Below, in pieces: positions 25,353 to 33,944 of a stretch of 64,000 nucleotides of DNA (positions within the stretch are counted from its first letter, which is position 1; every line of letters begins with the position of its first letter). The DNA is taken from assembly GCF_000334455.1 (NCBI RefSeq), contig NZ_BANX01000008.1:237706-301705 (forward strand), written 5' to 3'. The notes below the pieces were generated by a model. It did no database searches, had not been told where the DNA came from, and saw only the letters and a list, made by a program, of their open reading frames with translations. The translations under genes were made by a program, and so were the position numbers. Source of the stretch: Gordonia soli NBRC 108243. GTDB taxonomy: Bacteria; Actinomycetota; Actinomycetes; Mycobacteriales; Mycobacteriaceae.

Positions 25353-26714
25353 TCAGACCAGTTCGCGACACGGAACCCGGCCGCTGTCCACCGCCACGCG
25401 CAGCTGCGCATGATCCGCGTCGTTCAGGTCGGCGTAACGCACCGCGAACTCTGCGATGGCTTCGTCGAAAACGCTGCCGACATCGACGAACTCGACGATG
25501 CGCTCTCGACCGGCGGTCCGCGCGTGGGCTTGGGCGAGAACCCGACCGCACAGTCGGGCGTACAGACGCATCTGCTGTGGCTCCAAGGCCTCGATCACCA
25601 CCGATCCCTTGCCGTCGCGGAGCTGACGCACGTAGAAGTCGTGCTGTGCCAACGCATCGTCGACACCTGTGTGCCACCCCAGGAAGATGTCGCTGGCCGC
25701 CTGCATCAGGCGCTGTCCCTCGACCACCCGCGCGCCTTGGTTCGCGTAGACGTGCCCCCGGACGTACGGCGCCAACACCGACTCCTGAGCTTCCTTGAGC
25801 TGCAGGAACAGCGGATCGTCGAGGTCGCGGCCGCGGAGCAGCACGATCCACGCGCGGGTACCGACGCTCCCGACGCCGACCACCTTGCGGGCCACCTCGA
25901 TCATGGTGAACTGATCGAACAGCGCTGCCACATGCGGCGCCAACACGCTCCGATAGTCGCCGAGACGTCGGTCGATCTCGGCACCCGCAACCCCTTCGGC
26001 CTCCCCGGAGAAGATCTCGCGGAGCGGCACCAGCAGAGGCGGATCGCTGCGGATCCGGATGGACCCGTCCGGTGCGGTCTCACACAGTTTGCTCAAGGCC
26101 TGCACGCTGTCCCGATGCCGGGCCTTGGTGAGCGCCTTCCGCGTACGCGCGGCCGTCGACGTGTCGAGCTTCGCGCTGATGCGCACCAGGTCCTCGTCCA
26201 CGTCGATGTGGTCGTACCAGCATTCAAGCGTCGACTTCTTCCGACTGCGGCGCATCGACTTCCGGTACACCCGACCCACCTCGCGTGTGACGCGACGAAC
26301 GTCCTCCTCGGCGAACCCGTTGCCGCGTGCCGCGACCGCCACGCTCGCCGCGAGTCGCTTCACATCCCACTCGAACGGACCGGGGTGGGTCTCGTCGAAG
26401 TCGTTGAGATCGAACGCCATCCGCCGCTCGGGTGTGTAGAAGAGCCCGAAGTTGCTCAGATGCGCGTCTCCGCATAGTTGCGTGTGGATGCCCGAGTCCG
26501 GGGTCGACGCGAGATCGGCGGCCATCACGGCGGCGGCACCGCGAAAGAAGGTGAAGGGGGTGGCGACCATGCGCCCGTACCGAACCGGGACGAGTTCTTG
26601 CACCCGCGAGCGCGCCTGCGCCTGCAGGATCTCGACCGGATCGAGACGCGTACTCGCGTCCGGTACCGCGGCCAACTCGTCGGGGGTGATCCCACCGTCC
26701 AGCGTCACACCCAT
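25353..26714 (-). CDS. DUF2252 domain protein
   Basis: 453 residues from ATG 26714, which has GAGGAGGTCGGC immediately upstream; an in-frame start 60 bases earlier lacks this. The family's kinase-like features are visible: RYGRMVATPFTFFRGAAAVM, CGDAHLSNFGLF (catalytic-loop-like HxxN), AFDLNDFDE (DFD), EWDVKRLAAS. The GVGSVGTR and LQLKEAQESVL segments follow. DUF2252 resembles aminoglycoside-phosphotransferase folds; the substrate is unknown. Confidence 0.85.
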   Translation of the reverse strand: MGVTLDGGITPDELAAVPDASTRLDPVEILQAQARSRVQELVPVRYGRMVATPFTFFRGAAAVMAADLASTPDSGIHTQLCGDAHLSNFGLFYTPERRMAFDLNDFDETHPGPFEWDVKRLAASVAVAARGNGFAEEDVRRVTREVGRVYRKSMRRSRKKSTLECWYDHIDVDEDLVRISAKLDTSTAARTRKALTKARHRDSVQALSKLCETAPDGSIRIRSDPPLLVPLREIFSGEAEGVAGAEIDRRLGDYRSVLAPHVAALFDQFTMIEVARKVVGVGSVGTRAWIVLLRGRDLDDPLFLQLKEAQESVLAPYVRGHVYANQGARVVEGQRLMQAASDIFLGWHTGVDDALAQHDFYVRQLRDGKGSVVIEALEPQQMRLYARLCGRVLAQAHARTAGRERIVEFVDVGSVFDEAIAEFAVRYADLNDADHAQLRVAVDSGRVPCRELV

Positions 26715-26843
26715 GCCGACCTCCTCGCCGAGCGACGTCCCAGGTGTGCACGATCCCCACACCTGCCCGATCATTGTCGCGCAGGTCAGAGCCGTGCGTG
26801 GCCCGGTTCGGGATCGACGCCCGGTCGGGATCGGCGGACCCGT

Positions 26844-27083
26844 TCAGGCGGAGTCGCGGTGATGGAGTTGCAGTGTGACGAGTTCGGAGCGGATGCGGTC
26901 GGCATCGGGGCCGAGCCGGCGGGCCGCGACGACGTCGTTGCCGCGGTTCCGGCCATCGGGCTGGGCCACCCCGAATCCGAATGGGATGCGGGGCAATTCG
27001 TGGGTGCGCTGGTGAACCCGGTAGACGACCACTGCGGCGGGGACGGCGACGAGGACGAGGAGGGTGATCGCGAGAGTTGTCAT
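26844..27083 (-). CDS. Small single-pass membrane protein (79 aa)
   Basis: 79 residues. An N-terminal transmembrane helix (TLAITLLVLVAVPAAVVVY) is followed by a basic cytoplasmic tail with RIPFGFGVAQPDGRNRGND and RRLGPDADRIRSELVTLQ. It starts at ATG 27083 and diverges from the GlxA-type regulator with an A/T-rich gap between. I do not recognise the family. Confidence 0.6.
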   Translation of the reverse strand: MTTLAITLLVLVAVPAAVVVYRVHQRTHELPRIPFGFGVAQPDGRNRGNDVVAARRLGPDADRIRSELVTLQLHHRDSA

Positions 27084-27153
27084 GACATGAAATATGCGCC
27101 CACAAAGATCCGGCTGCCAGTGGCATGATCGTCACTCTTCGCAAACTTTCTGC

Positions 27154-27159
27154 CATACT
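27154..27159 (+). promoter_or_regulatory. Candidate leaderless -10 box (CATACT)
   Basis: CATACT is six bases before ATG 27166 and replaces the first T of TANNNT by C. Together with the lack of a ribosome-binding site it suggests a leaderless mRNA for the GlxA-type regulator. Confidence 0.35.
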
Positions 27160-27165
27160 GGTCCG

Positions 27166-28128
27166 ATGCTGTCCACGGTGGCCGTGCTGCTACACGGCAA
27201 GCGGGTCTCCCTCTTCGAGTTCGGGGTGGTCAACGAGGTCTTCGGCCTCGACCGGACCGAAGACGGTGTGCCGTCGTTCGACTTCCGCATCTGCTCGCCG
27301 GAACCCGGCGTGCCGCTGAGTATCGGTAACGGTGCACAGGTGGTGCCGCCTTACGGACTCGACGCGTGCCTAAACGCCGACCTGGTCGCCATCCCCGGCG
27401 GCAGTACCGACGACGACTTCGCCCCCGAGGTGCTGGACACCCTGCGCCAGGTGGTCGCCAACGGTGGCCGCATCCTCACCGTGTGCTCGGGTGCGTTCGC
27501 GGCGGCGGCCGCCGGCCTGCTCGACGGCCGCCGCTGCACCACCCACTGGCGGTACGGACGCAAGCTCCAAGAGGACTATCCGAAGGCCGAGGTCGACATC
27601 GACGTCCTGTTCGTGGACGACGGACCCATCACCACGAGTGCCGGCACCGCGGCCGGAATCGACGCGAGCCTGCATCTGGTGCGTGAGGCATGGGGTCCCG
27701 ATGTCGCCAACAAGATCGCCCGCCGGATGGTGGTCTCCCCGCATCGCGACGGTGGCCAACGCCAATACGTCGAGGCACCGGTGCCGGCGTGCGACTCCGA
27801 CGGCTTCGGCGCGATGCTCGCGTGGCTGATCGAGAACCTCGACCAGGACATCGCGGTCGACGACCTGGCGAAGCGGATGCACATGTCTCCCCGGACCTTC
27901 GCCCGCCGGTTCGCTGACGAAGTCGGTGTATCGCCGCATCGCTGGCTCACCGAGCAGCGGGTGCTGCACGCGCGGCGTCTGCTGGAGTCGACCCAGCTGT
28001 CGGTCGAGGACATCGCCGGCCGCGTCGGATTCGGCTCGGCCACGCTGCTGCGCCATCACTTCCAAGGGGCGGTCGGGGTGTCCCCGAGCAGCTATCGCCG
28101 ACGCTTCGCCGCGGTTGCCTCGGCCTGA
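27166..28128 (+). CDS. GlxA-type AraC-family regulator with DJ-1/PfpI domain
   Basis: 320 residues. The N-terminal DJ-1/PfpI-like domain covers residues 1-190 (VAVLLHGKRVSLFEFGVVNEVF, VAIPGG, VCSGAFAAAAAGLLDGRRCTTHW) with the nucleophile-elbow Cys in TVCSGAF. The C-terminal AraC helix-turn-helix pair follows (DLAKRMHMSPRTFARRFADEVG, then VEDIAGRVGFGSATLLRHHF). This is the GlxA architecture used for transcriptional control by small nitrogenous metabolites; the effector here is unknown. Its last 37 bases overlap the convergent polymerase-domain gene. Confidence 0.87.
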   Translation: MLSTVAVLLHGKRVSLFEFGVVNEVFGLDRTEDGVPSFDFRICSPEPGVPLSIGNGAQVVPPYGLDACLNADLVAIPGGSTDDDFAPEVLDTLRQVVANGGRILTVCSGAFAAAAAGLLDGRRCTTHWRYGRKLQEDYPKAEVDIDVLFVDDGPITTSAGTAAGIDASLHLVREAWGPDVANKIARRMVVSPHRDGGQRQYVEAPVPACDSDGFGAMLAWLIENLDQDIAVDDLAKRMHMSPRTFARRFADEVGVSPHRWLTEQRVLHARRLLESTQLSVEDIAGRVGFGSATLLRHHFQGAVGVSPSSYRRRFAAVASA

Positions 28129-29225
28129 TTGCGGGATATCGACGAAGGTCCGTCACCGATGCAAGGCATGTGACTGGAGTCGTCGGCAGTCTTCTTACGG
28201 TCGGTGTCCCGACTCGGCTGTACCCGCTTCGGTTCGCCGGGCATCTTCGGATAGCTGGGCGGATACGGCATGTCGCCCAGGCCTTTCGCATCGTCGGCGG
28301 CGACCATCTCCAACAGCGGATCGATCGGCTTCCGGTGGTCGGCGATGTCGGCGAAGGGATCTCCGCGGTCGGCGAGCAGCTTCGGCACGGTCGCGATGGT
28401 GCAGTCCTGCGGGTTCACATCCACCAACTCGTCCCACGTGACGGGGGTGGAGACCATCGCGTTCGGCGTGCGCCGCGCGGAGTAGGGCGACGCCATCGTC
28501 CGGTCCCGCGCGTTCTGGTTGAAATCGATGAAGATCCGCTCGCCGCGTTCCTCTTTCCACCAGGAGGTGGTCACACCGTCGGGATCCCGACGCTCGAGTT
28601 CGCGCGCGACGGCGATGACCGCACGGCGCGTCGCGATGAAGTCGGCGGTCGGCTCGATCGGCACGAACACATGGATTCCCTTGCTGCCCGACGTCTTCGG
28701 GAACCCGACGAATCCCAGCTCGTCGAGCAGTGGACGCAACCCCTGGAGGGCCACCCGCCGCACGTCGTCGAAGCTGGTACCCGGCTGCGGGTCCAGATCG
28801 ATGCGCAGTTGGTCGGGATGATCGTTGTCGGGCGCGATGGTCGGCCAGGTGTGGAAGGTGAACGTCCCCAGATTGGCACCCCAGACGATGTCGGCGGGCA
28901 CGGTCGGCCGGATGGCATCACCGGTCCGACCGGACGGGAACGTGATCCGCGTCGACTCGACGTGGTCGGGACGCTTCTTGGCGATGTGCTTCTGGTAGAT
29001 CTCCTCGCCATCGACACCATCGGGGAACCGCTGCAGGAACGTCGGGCGATCACGCACGGCGGTCATGATGGCGCCCTGGAGTGCCACCTCCCGGTAGTAG
29101 CCGACGAGATCGCGCTTGCGCCCGCCGTTCTCACCGAGTTCGGGAAAGTAGATCTTGTCGGGGTTGCTCAGCCGGACGGCGACACCGTCGACATCGAGTT
29201 CTTCGGCAGGCGAGGGCGAAGGCAT
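28092..29225 (-). CDS. LigD-type polymerase/primase domain protein (NHEJ polymerase)
   Basis: 377 residues forming a stand-alone polymerase domain of the archaeo-eukaryotic primase type. Visible are LSNPDKIYFPE (5'-phosphate binding side), QLRIDLDPQPG with the catalytic D-x-D, KTSGSKGIHVFVP, and FIDFNQNARDRTMASPYSARRTP. The C-terminal 60 residues are basic and probably disordered. The start overlaps the ligC stop by one base (TGATG). The same pairing of PolDom and LigC occurs in mycobacteria (Rv3730c/Rv3731, from memory). It probably fills gaps with ribonucleotides during end joining or base-excision repair. No Ku gene is in the window. Confidence 0.9.
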   Translation of the reverse strand: MPSPSPAEELDVDGVAVRLSNPDKIYFPELGENGGRKRDLVGYYREVALQGAIMTAVRDRPTFLQRFPDGVDGEEIYQKHIAKKRPDHVESTRITFPSGRTGDAIRPTVPADIVWGANLGTFTFHTWPTIAPDNDHPDQLRIDLDPQPGTSFDDVRRVALQGLRPLLDELGFVGFPKTSGSKGIHVFVPIEPTADFIATRRAVIAVARELERRDPDGVTTSWWKEERGERIFIDFNQNARDRTMASPYSARRTPNAMVSTPVTWDELVDVNPQDCTIATVPKLLADRGDPFADIADHRKPIDPLLEMVAADDAKGLGDMPYPPSYPKMPGEPKRVQPSRDTDRKKTADDSSHMPCIGDGPSSISRNQAEATAAKRRR

Positions 29226-30280
29226 CAGGACTCCTCTTCCAACACATCGTGCAGGTCGTAGGTGAGCGGGACCTCGAGTTGGTCGTACCCGCAGCTCTCC
29301 GGGTCACGGTCGGGTCGCCATCGCAGGAATTTGACCGTGTGCCGGAACCGCTGGTTCTCCATCTGGTCGTAGGCCACCTCGGCCACGAGCTCCTGTCGGA
29401 TCGGGATCCACTCCCCCGACTTCTCCGAGCGCCATCGCGTCGGCTCGCCGGGCGCGGCGTTGTCGGGGTCGAGTCGCAGCGGCTCGAACATCTCCTGCAG
29501 CTCGATGCGCTTGGCATCCGAGAAAGCCCCCGAGCCGCCGACCATCCGGAGCTCGCCCTCGTGGTAGAGCCCGAGCAGCATCGACCCGAGGCCGGTGCCG
29601 CTCTTGTGCACCCGATAGCCGATCACCACGCAATCCGCTGTCCGCTTGTGCTTGACCTTCACCATCTCGCGCTTGTTCTGCACATACGTCCCCGCCAACC
29701 GCTTGCCGACCACCCCGTCGAGTCCGGCGCCTTCGAAGGCGGAGAACCACCCGGTCGCGACCTCGGCATCCTGCGTGACGCGGCTGACCCGGAACAGCCG
29801 ACTGCGGTCGTCGGTGCGTTCGATCGCCCGCAACAACGTCTCGCGTCGGACCTCGAACGGTTCGTCGACGACGCTGGTGTCCTGCAGGGCCAGCGCGTCG
29901 AAGCCGATGAAGATGGCCGGTGTCTTCTCTGCGAGCATCCGCACCCGCGAGTCCGCTGGATGGATGCGTTGGGCCAGGGAGTCCCAGTCGAGCCGATGGG
30001 TGTCGCCGATCAGCGCCGGAACACCGATCTCACCGTCGACGACCACTTTGTCGGGGAGTTCGGCCTTGGCTGCGGCGACCAGTTCGGGAAAGTAGCGCGC
30101 GAGGTCTTTGCCGCCGCGTGATCCGATGGCCACCTCGTCGCCGTCTCGAAAGATCAACGCGCGAAAGCCATCCCATTTCGGCTCATACGACCACTCGGGG
30201 CCGTCGTCGGGCTGGGCGGGCACCGCCGTGACGGCTTTGGCGAGCATCGGGGCGATCGGTGGCATGACCGGGAGATCCAC
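29225..30280 (-). CDS. ligC: ATP-dependent DNA ligase LigC
   Basis: 351-residue ATP-dependent DNA ligase. The adenylation motif EPKWDGFRA carries the catalytic Lys near residue 34. Later nucleotidyltransferase motifs include SRGGKDLARYFPE, VVDGEIGVP, FDALAL, GLDGVVGKRL and VKVKHKRTADCVV. The C-terminal OB domain starts near GYRVHKSG and ends LEVPLTYDLHDVL. GTG 30280 is the first codon; an ATG five codons later is also possible. It forms a two-gene operon with the polymerase-domain gene and diverges from gluQ. Confidence 0.92.
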   Translation of the reverse strand: MDLPVMPPIAPMLAKAVTAVPAQPDDGPEWSYEPKWDGFRALIFRDGDEVAIGSRGGKDLARYFPELVAAAKAELPDKVVVDGEIGVPALIGDTHRLDWDSLAQRIHPADSRVRMLAEKTPAIFIGFDALALQDTSVVDEPFEVRRETLLRAIERTDDRSRLFRVSRVTQDAEVATGWFSAFEGAGLDGVVGKRLAGTYVQNKREMVKVKHKRTADCVVIGYRVHKSGTGLGSMLLGLYHEGELRMVGGSGAFSDAKRIELQEMFEPLRLDPDNAAPGEPTRWRSEKSGEWIPIRQELVAEVAYDQMENQRFRHTVKFLRWRPDRDPESCGYDQLEVPLTYDLHDVLEEES

Positions 30281-30299
30281 TCCCCCATGGTCTCACTTG

Positions 30300-30305
30300 T
30301 AGTCT
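30300..30305 (+). promoter_or_regulatory. Candidate -10 box (TAGTCT) of gluQ
   Basis: TAGTCT lies eight bases before ATG 30314. It supports MENQDR as the true N-terminus over a start 27 bases upstream, and fits a nearly leaderless mRNA. Confidence 0.4.
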
Positions 30306-30313
30306 CGACCGCA

Positions 30314-31222
30314 ATGGAGAACCAGGATCGACCCGCCGGTCGCTATGCGCCGTCGCCGTCGGGGACCTTGCACGTCGGGAACCTGCGCACGGCCCTCCTG
30401 GCGTGGCTCTTCGCGCGGAGCACCGACCGTCGGTTCCTCATCCGGATGGAGGATCTCGATCGTACGGCCGTCGGCGCCGACGCTCAGCAACTGACCGACC
30501 TCGCTGCGCTCGGCATCGACTGGGAGCCGCCGGTGGTGTACCAGTCGGATCGTCTGGCGACCTACGCGTCCGTCATCGACGGCCTGTCGGCAACCGGTCG
30601 CACCTTCGAGTGCTTCTGCACCCGACGAGAGATCCTGGAGGCTCCGTCGGCGCCGCACACCCCGCCGGGCGCCTACCCCGGAACCTGCCGGCACCTGAGC
30701 GACGCCGAGCGCGCCGAACGTCGGGCCGCCGGCCGGCCACCGGCCATCCGAATCCGTACGGACGCCGACGAGTTCACCGTCACCGACATGCTCCACGGCG
30801 ACTACTCCGGCAGCGTCGACGACTTCGTGATCCGCCGCAACGACGGCACCCCCGCCTACAACCTCGCGGTGGTCGTGGACGATGCAGCACAGGGGATCGA
30901 CCAGGTCGTCCGAGGCGACGATCTGCTGTCGTCGGCACCCCGCCAGGCGTACCTGGCCACCCTGCTGGGACACTGTCCGCCCACCTACGCGCACGTCCCC
31001 ATGGTCCTGAACCACGACCGCGTGCGGCTGAGCAAACGCGACGGGGCGGTGACGCTCACCGATCTCGCCGAGCTCGGACTGTCGGTCGGCGACGTGGTCT
31101 CGCGGATGGCGGTCTCCCTCGGCATGGCCGAGCCCGGCGAGCAGGTGACCGCTGCCGACCTCCTCCGGCGGTTCGATCCCGCCGCACTCCCGCGCGAACC
31201 CTGGCTCTTCGCGATCTCGTAG
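30314..31222 (+). CDS. gluQ: Glutamyl-queuosine tRNA(Asp) synthetase
   Basis: 302-residue truncated glutamyl-tRNA synthetase that in E. coli glutamylates queuosine-34 of tRNA-Asp. The class I HIGH-type motif SPSGTLHVGN is near residue 14 and the KMSKS-type motif RLSKRDG near 238. The family zinc site CFCTRREI...AYPGTC is present and the anticodon-binding half of GluRS is absent. It shares this window with a tgt homologue at 36.5-37.8 kb, the enzyme that installs the queuosine precursor. The stop codon lies inside the terminator stem. Confidence 0.92.
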   Translation: MENQDRPAGRYAPSPSGTLHVGNLRTALLAWLFARSTDRRFLIRMEDLDRTAVGADAQQLTDLAALGIDWEPPVVYQSDRLATYASVIDGLSATGRTFECFCTRREILEAPSAPHTPPGAYPGTCRHLSDAERAERRAAGRPPAIRIRTDADEFTVTDMLHGDYSGSVDDFVIRRNDGTPAYNLAVVVDDAAQGIDQVVRGDDLLSSAPRQAYLATLLGHCPPTYAHVPMVLNHDRVRLSKRDGAVTLTDLAELGLSVGDVVSRMAVSLGMAEPGEQVTAADLLRRFDPAALPREPWLFAIS

Positions 31223-31255
31223 AAGTTCCTCCCGGTTTCCGGGAAGAACTTCTAC
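31219..31255. terminator. Strong bidirectional terminator after gluQ
   Basis: Two 17-base arms (31219-31235 and 31239-31255) pair with one mismatch around a TTT loop, one of the longest perfect-type hairpins in the window. It contains the gluQ stop codon and lies between convergent genes, so it can end transcription from both sides. Confidence 0.8.
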
Positions 31256-31270
31256 CGATTCGGGGCTGGG

Positions 31271-32275
31271 TCAGACGGCGGTGGCGAGCAGCCTGGTGAG
31301 CACGTCGTCGAGGGTGATCACACCCACCACCACCCCCTCGTCGAGGACCAGCGCGACGTGACCGCGGGTGTCCCGCATCGTCGTCAGCGCCTGGTAGACG
31401 GGCTCGGTCGCCGACAACGAGAGCACCGGGCGCATCAGGTCGGCTGCCGTGGTCCCGGCCGGCGTCCGCAGGCTGTCCCGAACGTGCACCACGCCGTCGA
31501 CATGTCCGTTCGCGCGGACCAACAGTCGCAGGTGGCCGCTGCTACGCGACCGCTCCTGGATCTCCGCCGCCGTCGCGGTCGGCAGCACCGTGCTGAGCTC
31601 GGCGTCCGGGCCCAGCACGTCGCGGACCGTCAGTGCCTCGAGTTCGAGCGCACTCGCCAGGTGGGCGTGGTACCGCTCATCGAGTGCACCGGTGGCCGCC
31701 GAGTGCTCGACCAACTGCCGCAACGTGTCCGGGTCCTGGCCGGAGGCCACCTGATCCACCGGCTCGACGCCGACCTTGCGCAGGCACCAGTTGGCGAGTC
31801 GGTTGAGCACGACGATGACCGGGCGGGTGACCCACATGAACGCCCGCATCGGCAGCGCCAGCAGGATCGCCGACCGCTCGGGATGCGCGATGGCCCACGA
31901 CTTCGGCGCCATCTCACCGACCACGAGGTGCAGGAACGTCACGATGATCAGCGCGAGGACGAAGCCCGCGACGTCGGCGATCCACAGCGGCGCACCCCAG
32001 GTCTCGAAGAGCGGCGTGAGCCAGTGGTGCACCGCCGGTTTGGTGACCGCACCGAGCGCCAGCGTGCACACGGTGATGCCCAGCTGCGAGCCCGCCAACA
32101 GCACCGACAACTCCGACGCACTGCGCAATGCCGCACGCGCAGCGCGACTCTCGGACGCGGCATCCTCGATGCGATGCCGGCGCGCGGCGATCAGCGCGAA
32201 CTCGACGGCGACGAAGAAGGCACTGGCCGCGATCAGACCGAAGGTCACGATCACGACGACCCATGGGTTGCTCAT
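31271..32275 (-). CDS. CNNM/CBS-domain membrane protein (CorC/HlyC-like), shorter paralogue
   Basis: 334 residues. The N-terminal CNNM (DUF21) membrane domain has ASAFFVAVEFALIAARRHRIE, GSQLGITVCTLALGAV and VVGEMAPKSWAIAHPE. A CBS-pair region follows (VRDVLGPDAELSTVLPTA ... VALVLDEGVVVGVITLDDVL). CNNM proteins are implicated in Mg2+/Co2+ efflux or uptake. Its start overlaps the stop of the longer paralogue by four bases, as in the Rv1841c/Rv1842c pair. The C-terminal CorC_HlyC domain is absent. Confidence 0.88.
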   Translation of the reverse strand: MSNPWVVVIVTFGLIAASAFFVAVEFALIAARRHRIEDAASESRAARAALRSASELSVLLAGSQLGITVCTLALGAVTKPAVHHWLTPLFETWGAPLWIADVAGFVLALIIVTFLHLVVGEMAPKSWAIAHPERSAILLALPMRAFMWVTRPVIVVLNRLANWCLRKVGVEPVDQVASGQDPDTLRQLVEHSAATGALDERYHAHLASALELEALTVRDVLGPDAELSTVLPTATAAEIQERSRSSGHLRLLVRANGHVDGVVHVRDSLRTPAGTTAADLMRPVLSLSATEPVYQALTTMRDTRGHVALVLDEGVVVGVITLDDVLTRLLATAV

Positions 32276-33687
32276 CGACCGACCTCCTCATCCGTCTCGC
32301 TGCCATCCTCGACGGGGTCGACCTCGATGGACAGGTGCAGTGACGAGGGGACACGCCGTTCGACCGCACGCACCTGCGCGACCAGATGTCGGCGCCCGAC
32401 CGTGTCCGGCTGCGCGAGTAGGTCGGCGGAGTCGGGTTGGAGCGGGATCCGGATGACCTCGCCGACCGTCGGCAACCCGGCGAACTCGGCGATCACCAGA
32501 CCGGCGATGGTCTCGTGATCCCCTTCGGGCACTTCATGTCCCACCGCTCGGGACACTTCGTCGATGTGTACGTCACCACGGACGGTCCAGCCGCCGTCGG
32601 CGTCGGCGGTGATGGGGTCGTGCGACTCGATGTCGTGCTCGTCGTCGATCTCGCCGACGAGTTCCTCGGCGATGTCCTCGACGGTCACCGCGCCGGCGAA
32701 ACCGCCGTACTCGTCGATGACCAACGCCATCTCTTCGTCGACTTCCCGCAGGCGCACCAGGACATCGGGCAGGGGCAGCGAGACGGGTACCACCACGGCG
32801 GGACGGGACACCGCACCGACGGTGACCCCGTCGCGTTCGGCGTCCGCGACGGAGGCGGACCACGCGAGCAGATCGTGCAGCGAGATGATGCCGCGCAGAT
32901 CGTCGGTGGTGTCGCCGACGACCGGGTAGCGCGAGTGGCCCGTGCTCATCAGTTCCAGCACGTCCGCGGCGCGATCGTCGACACGGACGTGGTCGACCGC
33001 GCGGCGCGGGATCATCGCGTGATCGGCAGTGCGGGTCGGGAAGTCGAGAACCCGATCGAGCATCACGGACAGCTCGGCCGGGAGTTCGCCGGCCGCACGC
33101 GATTCGGAGACGATGTGCTCCAGATCGCGCGGTGTCGCGGAGTGCTCGACGTCGTGCACCGGCTCGATCCGCAGTGCACGGAGGAGGAGGTTGGACGATG
33201 CGTCGAAGAGCGAGATCAGCCAGCCGAACAGCTTGAGGTACAGGGTGGTCGACAGTGCCAACCATCGGGCGACCGGCTCCGGGCGGGCGATCGCGAGGTT
33301 CTTCGGGAACAGCTCACCGAGCACCATCTGCACGACAGTCGAGAACAGGACGGCGAGCACGGTGCCGACACCGATGCCGACCGCCACCGGTACACCGATC
33401 CCGCTGAGCAACTCGCCGAATCCGCTACCGATCAGCGGCTCGGCGACGTAGCCGACCAAGAGTCCGGTGACCGTGATGCCCAGCTGGGCACCGGAGAGCA
33501 TGAAGGACGTGCGTCGGGTGACGGTGAGTGCGCGCGCCGCCGATGCGTCTCCTGCCTCGGCACGAGCCTTCAGGCGAGAGCGGTCGACCGCCATGTAGGC
33601 GAACTCTTGGGCGACGAAGTAGCCGGTCAACGCGGTGATGAGCACCACGACGAGGAGACCGAAGAGGATTCCGAGGACGGTCAGCAC
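32272..33687 (-). CDS. CNNM/CBS/CorC_HlyC membrane protein, longer paralogue
   Basis: 471 residues. A CNNM domain (FVAQEFAYMAVDRSRLKARA, GAQLGITVTGLLVGYVAEPL, VLGELFPKNLAIARPE) is followed by two CBS motifs (HSRYPVVGDTTDDLRGIISL; EMALVIDEYGGFAGAVTVEDI) and a C-terminal CorC_HlyC domain with an acidic tail. A divalent-cation transport role is inferred from the family. GTG 33687 overlaps the end of a possible 54-codon upstream ORF. The two CNNM genes are co-translated and may form a heteromer. Confidence 0.9.
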   Translation of the reverse strand: MLTVLGILFGLLVVVLITALTGYFVAQEFAYMAVDRSRLKARAEAGDASAARALTVTRRTSFMLSGAQLGITVTGLLVGYVAEPLIGSGFGELLSGIGVPVAVGIGVGTVLAVLFSTVVQMVLGELFPKNLAIARPEPVARWLALSTTLYLKLFGWLISLFDASSNLLLRALRIEPVHDVEHSATPRDLEHIVSESRAAGELPAELSVMLDRVLDFPTRTADHAMIPRRAVDHVRVDDRAADVLELMSTGHSRYPVVGDTTDDLRGIISLHDLLAWSASVADAERDGVTVGAVSRPAVVVPVSLPLPDVLVRLREVDEEMALVIDEYGGFAGAVTVEDIAEELVGEIDDEHDIESHDPITADADGGWTVRGDVHIDEVSRAVGHEVPEGDHETIAGLVIAEFAGLPTVGEVIRIPLQPDSADLLAQPDTVGRRHLVAQVRAVERRVPSSLHLSIEVDPVEDGSETDEEVGR

Positions 33688-33845
33688 GGGACCACCCGGG
33701 AGAAGATGCCGCGATCATCGGCGGCGGGGATCACGCCTGGGGCGTGGATGACGCTCGTGACCGTCGGGGACGGACCGGGGGCGTCGAGGTGAAGCGGGGC
33801 GGGTTCGGATCGTCGACGTTTTCGTCGGCGCTTGGCGCGTCTCAT
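33681..33845 (-). CDS. Possible short basic ORF (54 aa) overlapping the CNNM start
   Basis: ATG 33845 to TGA 33681, 54 codons. The N-terminus is extremely basic (MRRAKRRRKRRRSEP), the rest is Pro/Ala-rich, and it ends FSRVVPC. AGAGAG lies about nine bases upstream, and TACACT further upstream (about 33884-33889, minus strand) is a plausible -10. The stop lies within the first codons of the CNNM gene (GTGCTGA), an arrangement suited to translational coupling. It may be a leader peptide, a small protein or a chance frame; a competing frame (33715-33915) seems less likely. Confidence 0.35.
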   Translation of the reverse strand: MRRAKRRRKRRRSEPAPLHLDAPGPSPTVTSVIHAPGVIPAADDRGIFSRVVPC

Positions 33846-33944
33846 CGGCTCTCTCTGAGTCGGTGGGGGTCAGTGGTGAGAGTGTAACGAACCGGACATC
33901 GACATGGTTCCCCACTGTTCCTCGCGGTGAGGAATCCCCGCACG

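Noticed and set aside
31358..33792. Long plus-strand frames opposite the CNNM genes
   Set aside because: Arg/His/Asp-rich sequences without motifs, opposite two genes with clear CNNM and CBS domains.
33715..33915. 66-codon minus-strand frame upstream of the CNNM genes
   Set aside because: Composition looks random, and a competing frame (33681-33845) has a better ribosome-binding element and overlaps the CNNM start.
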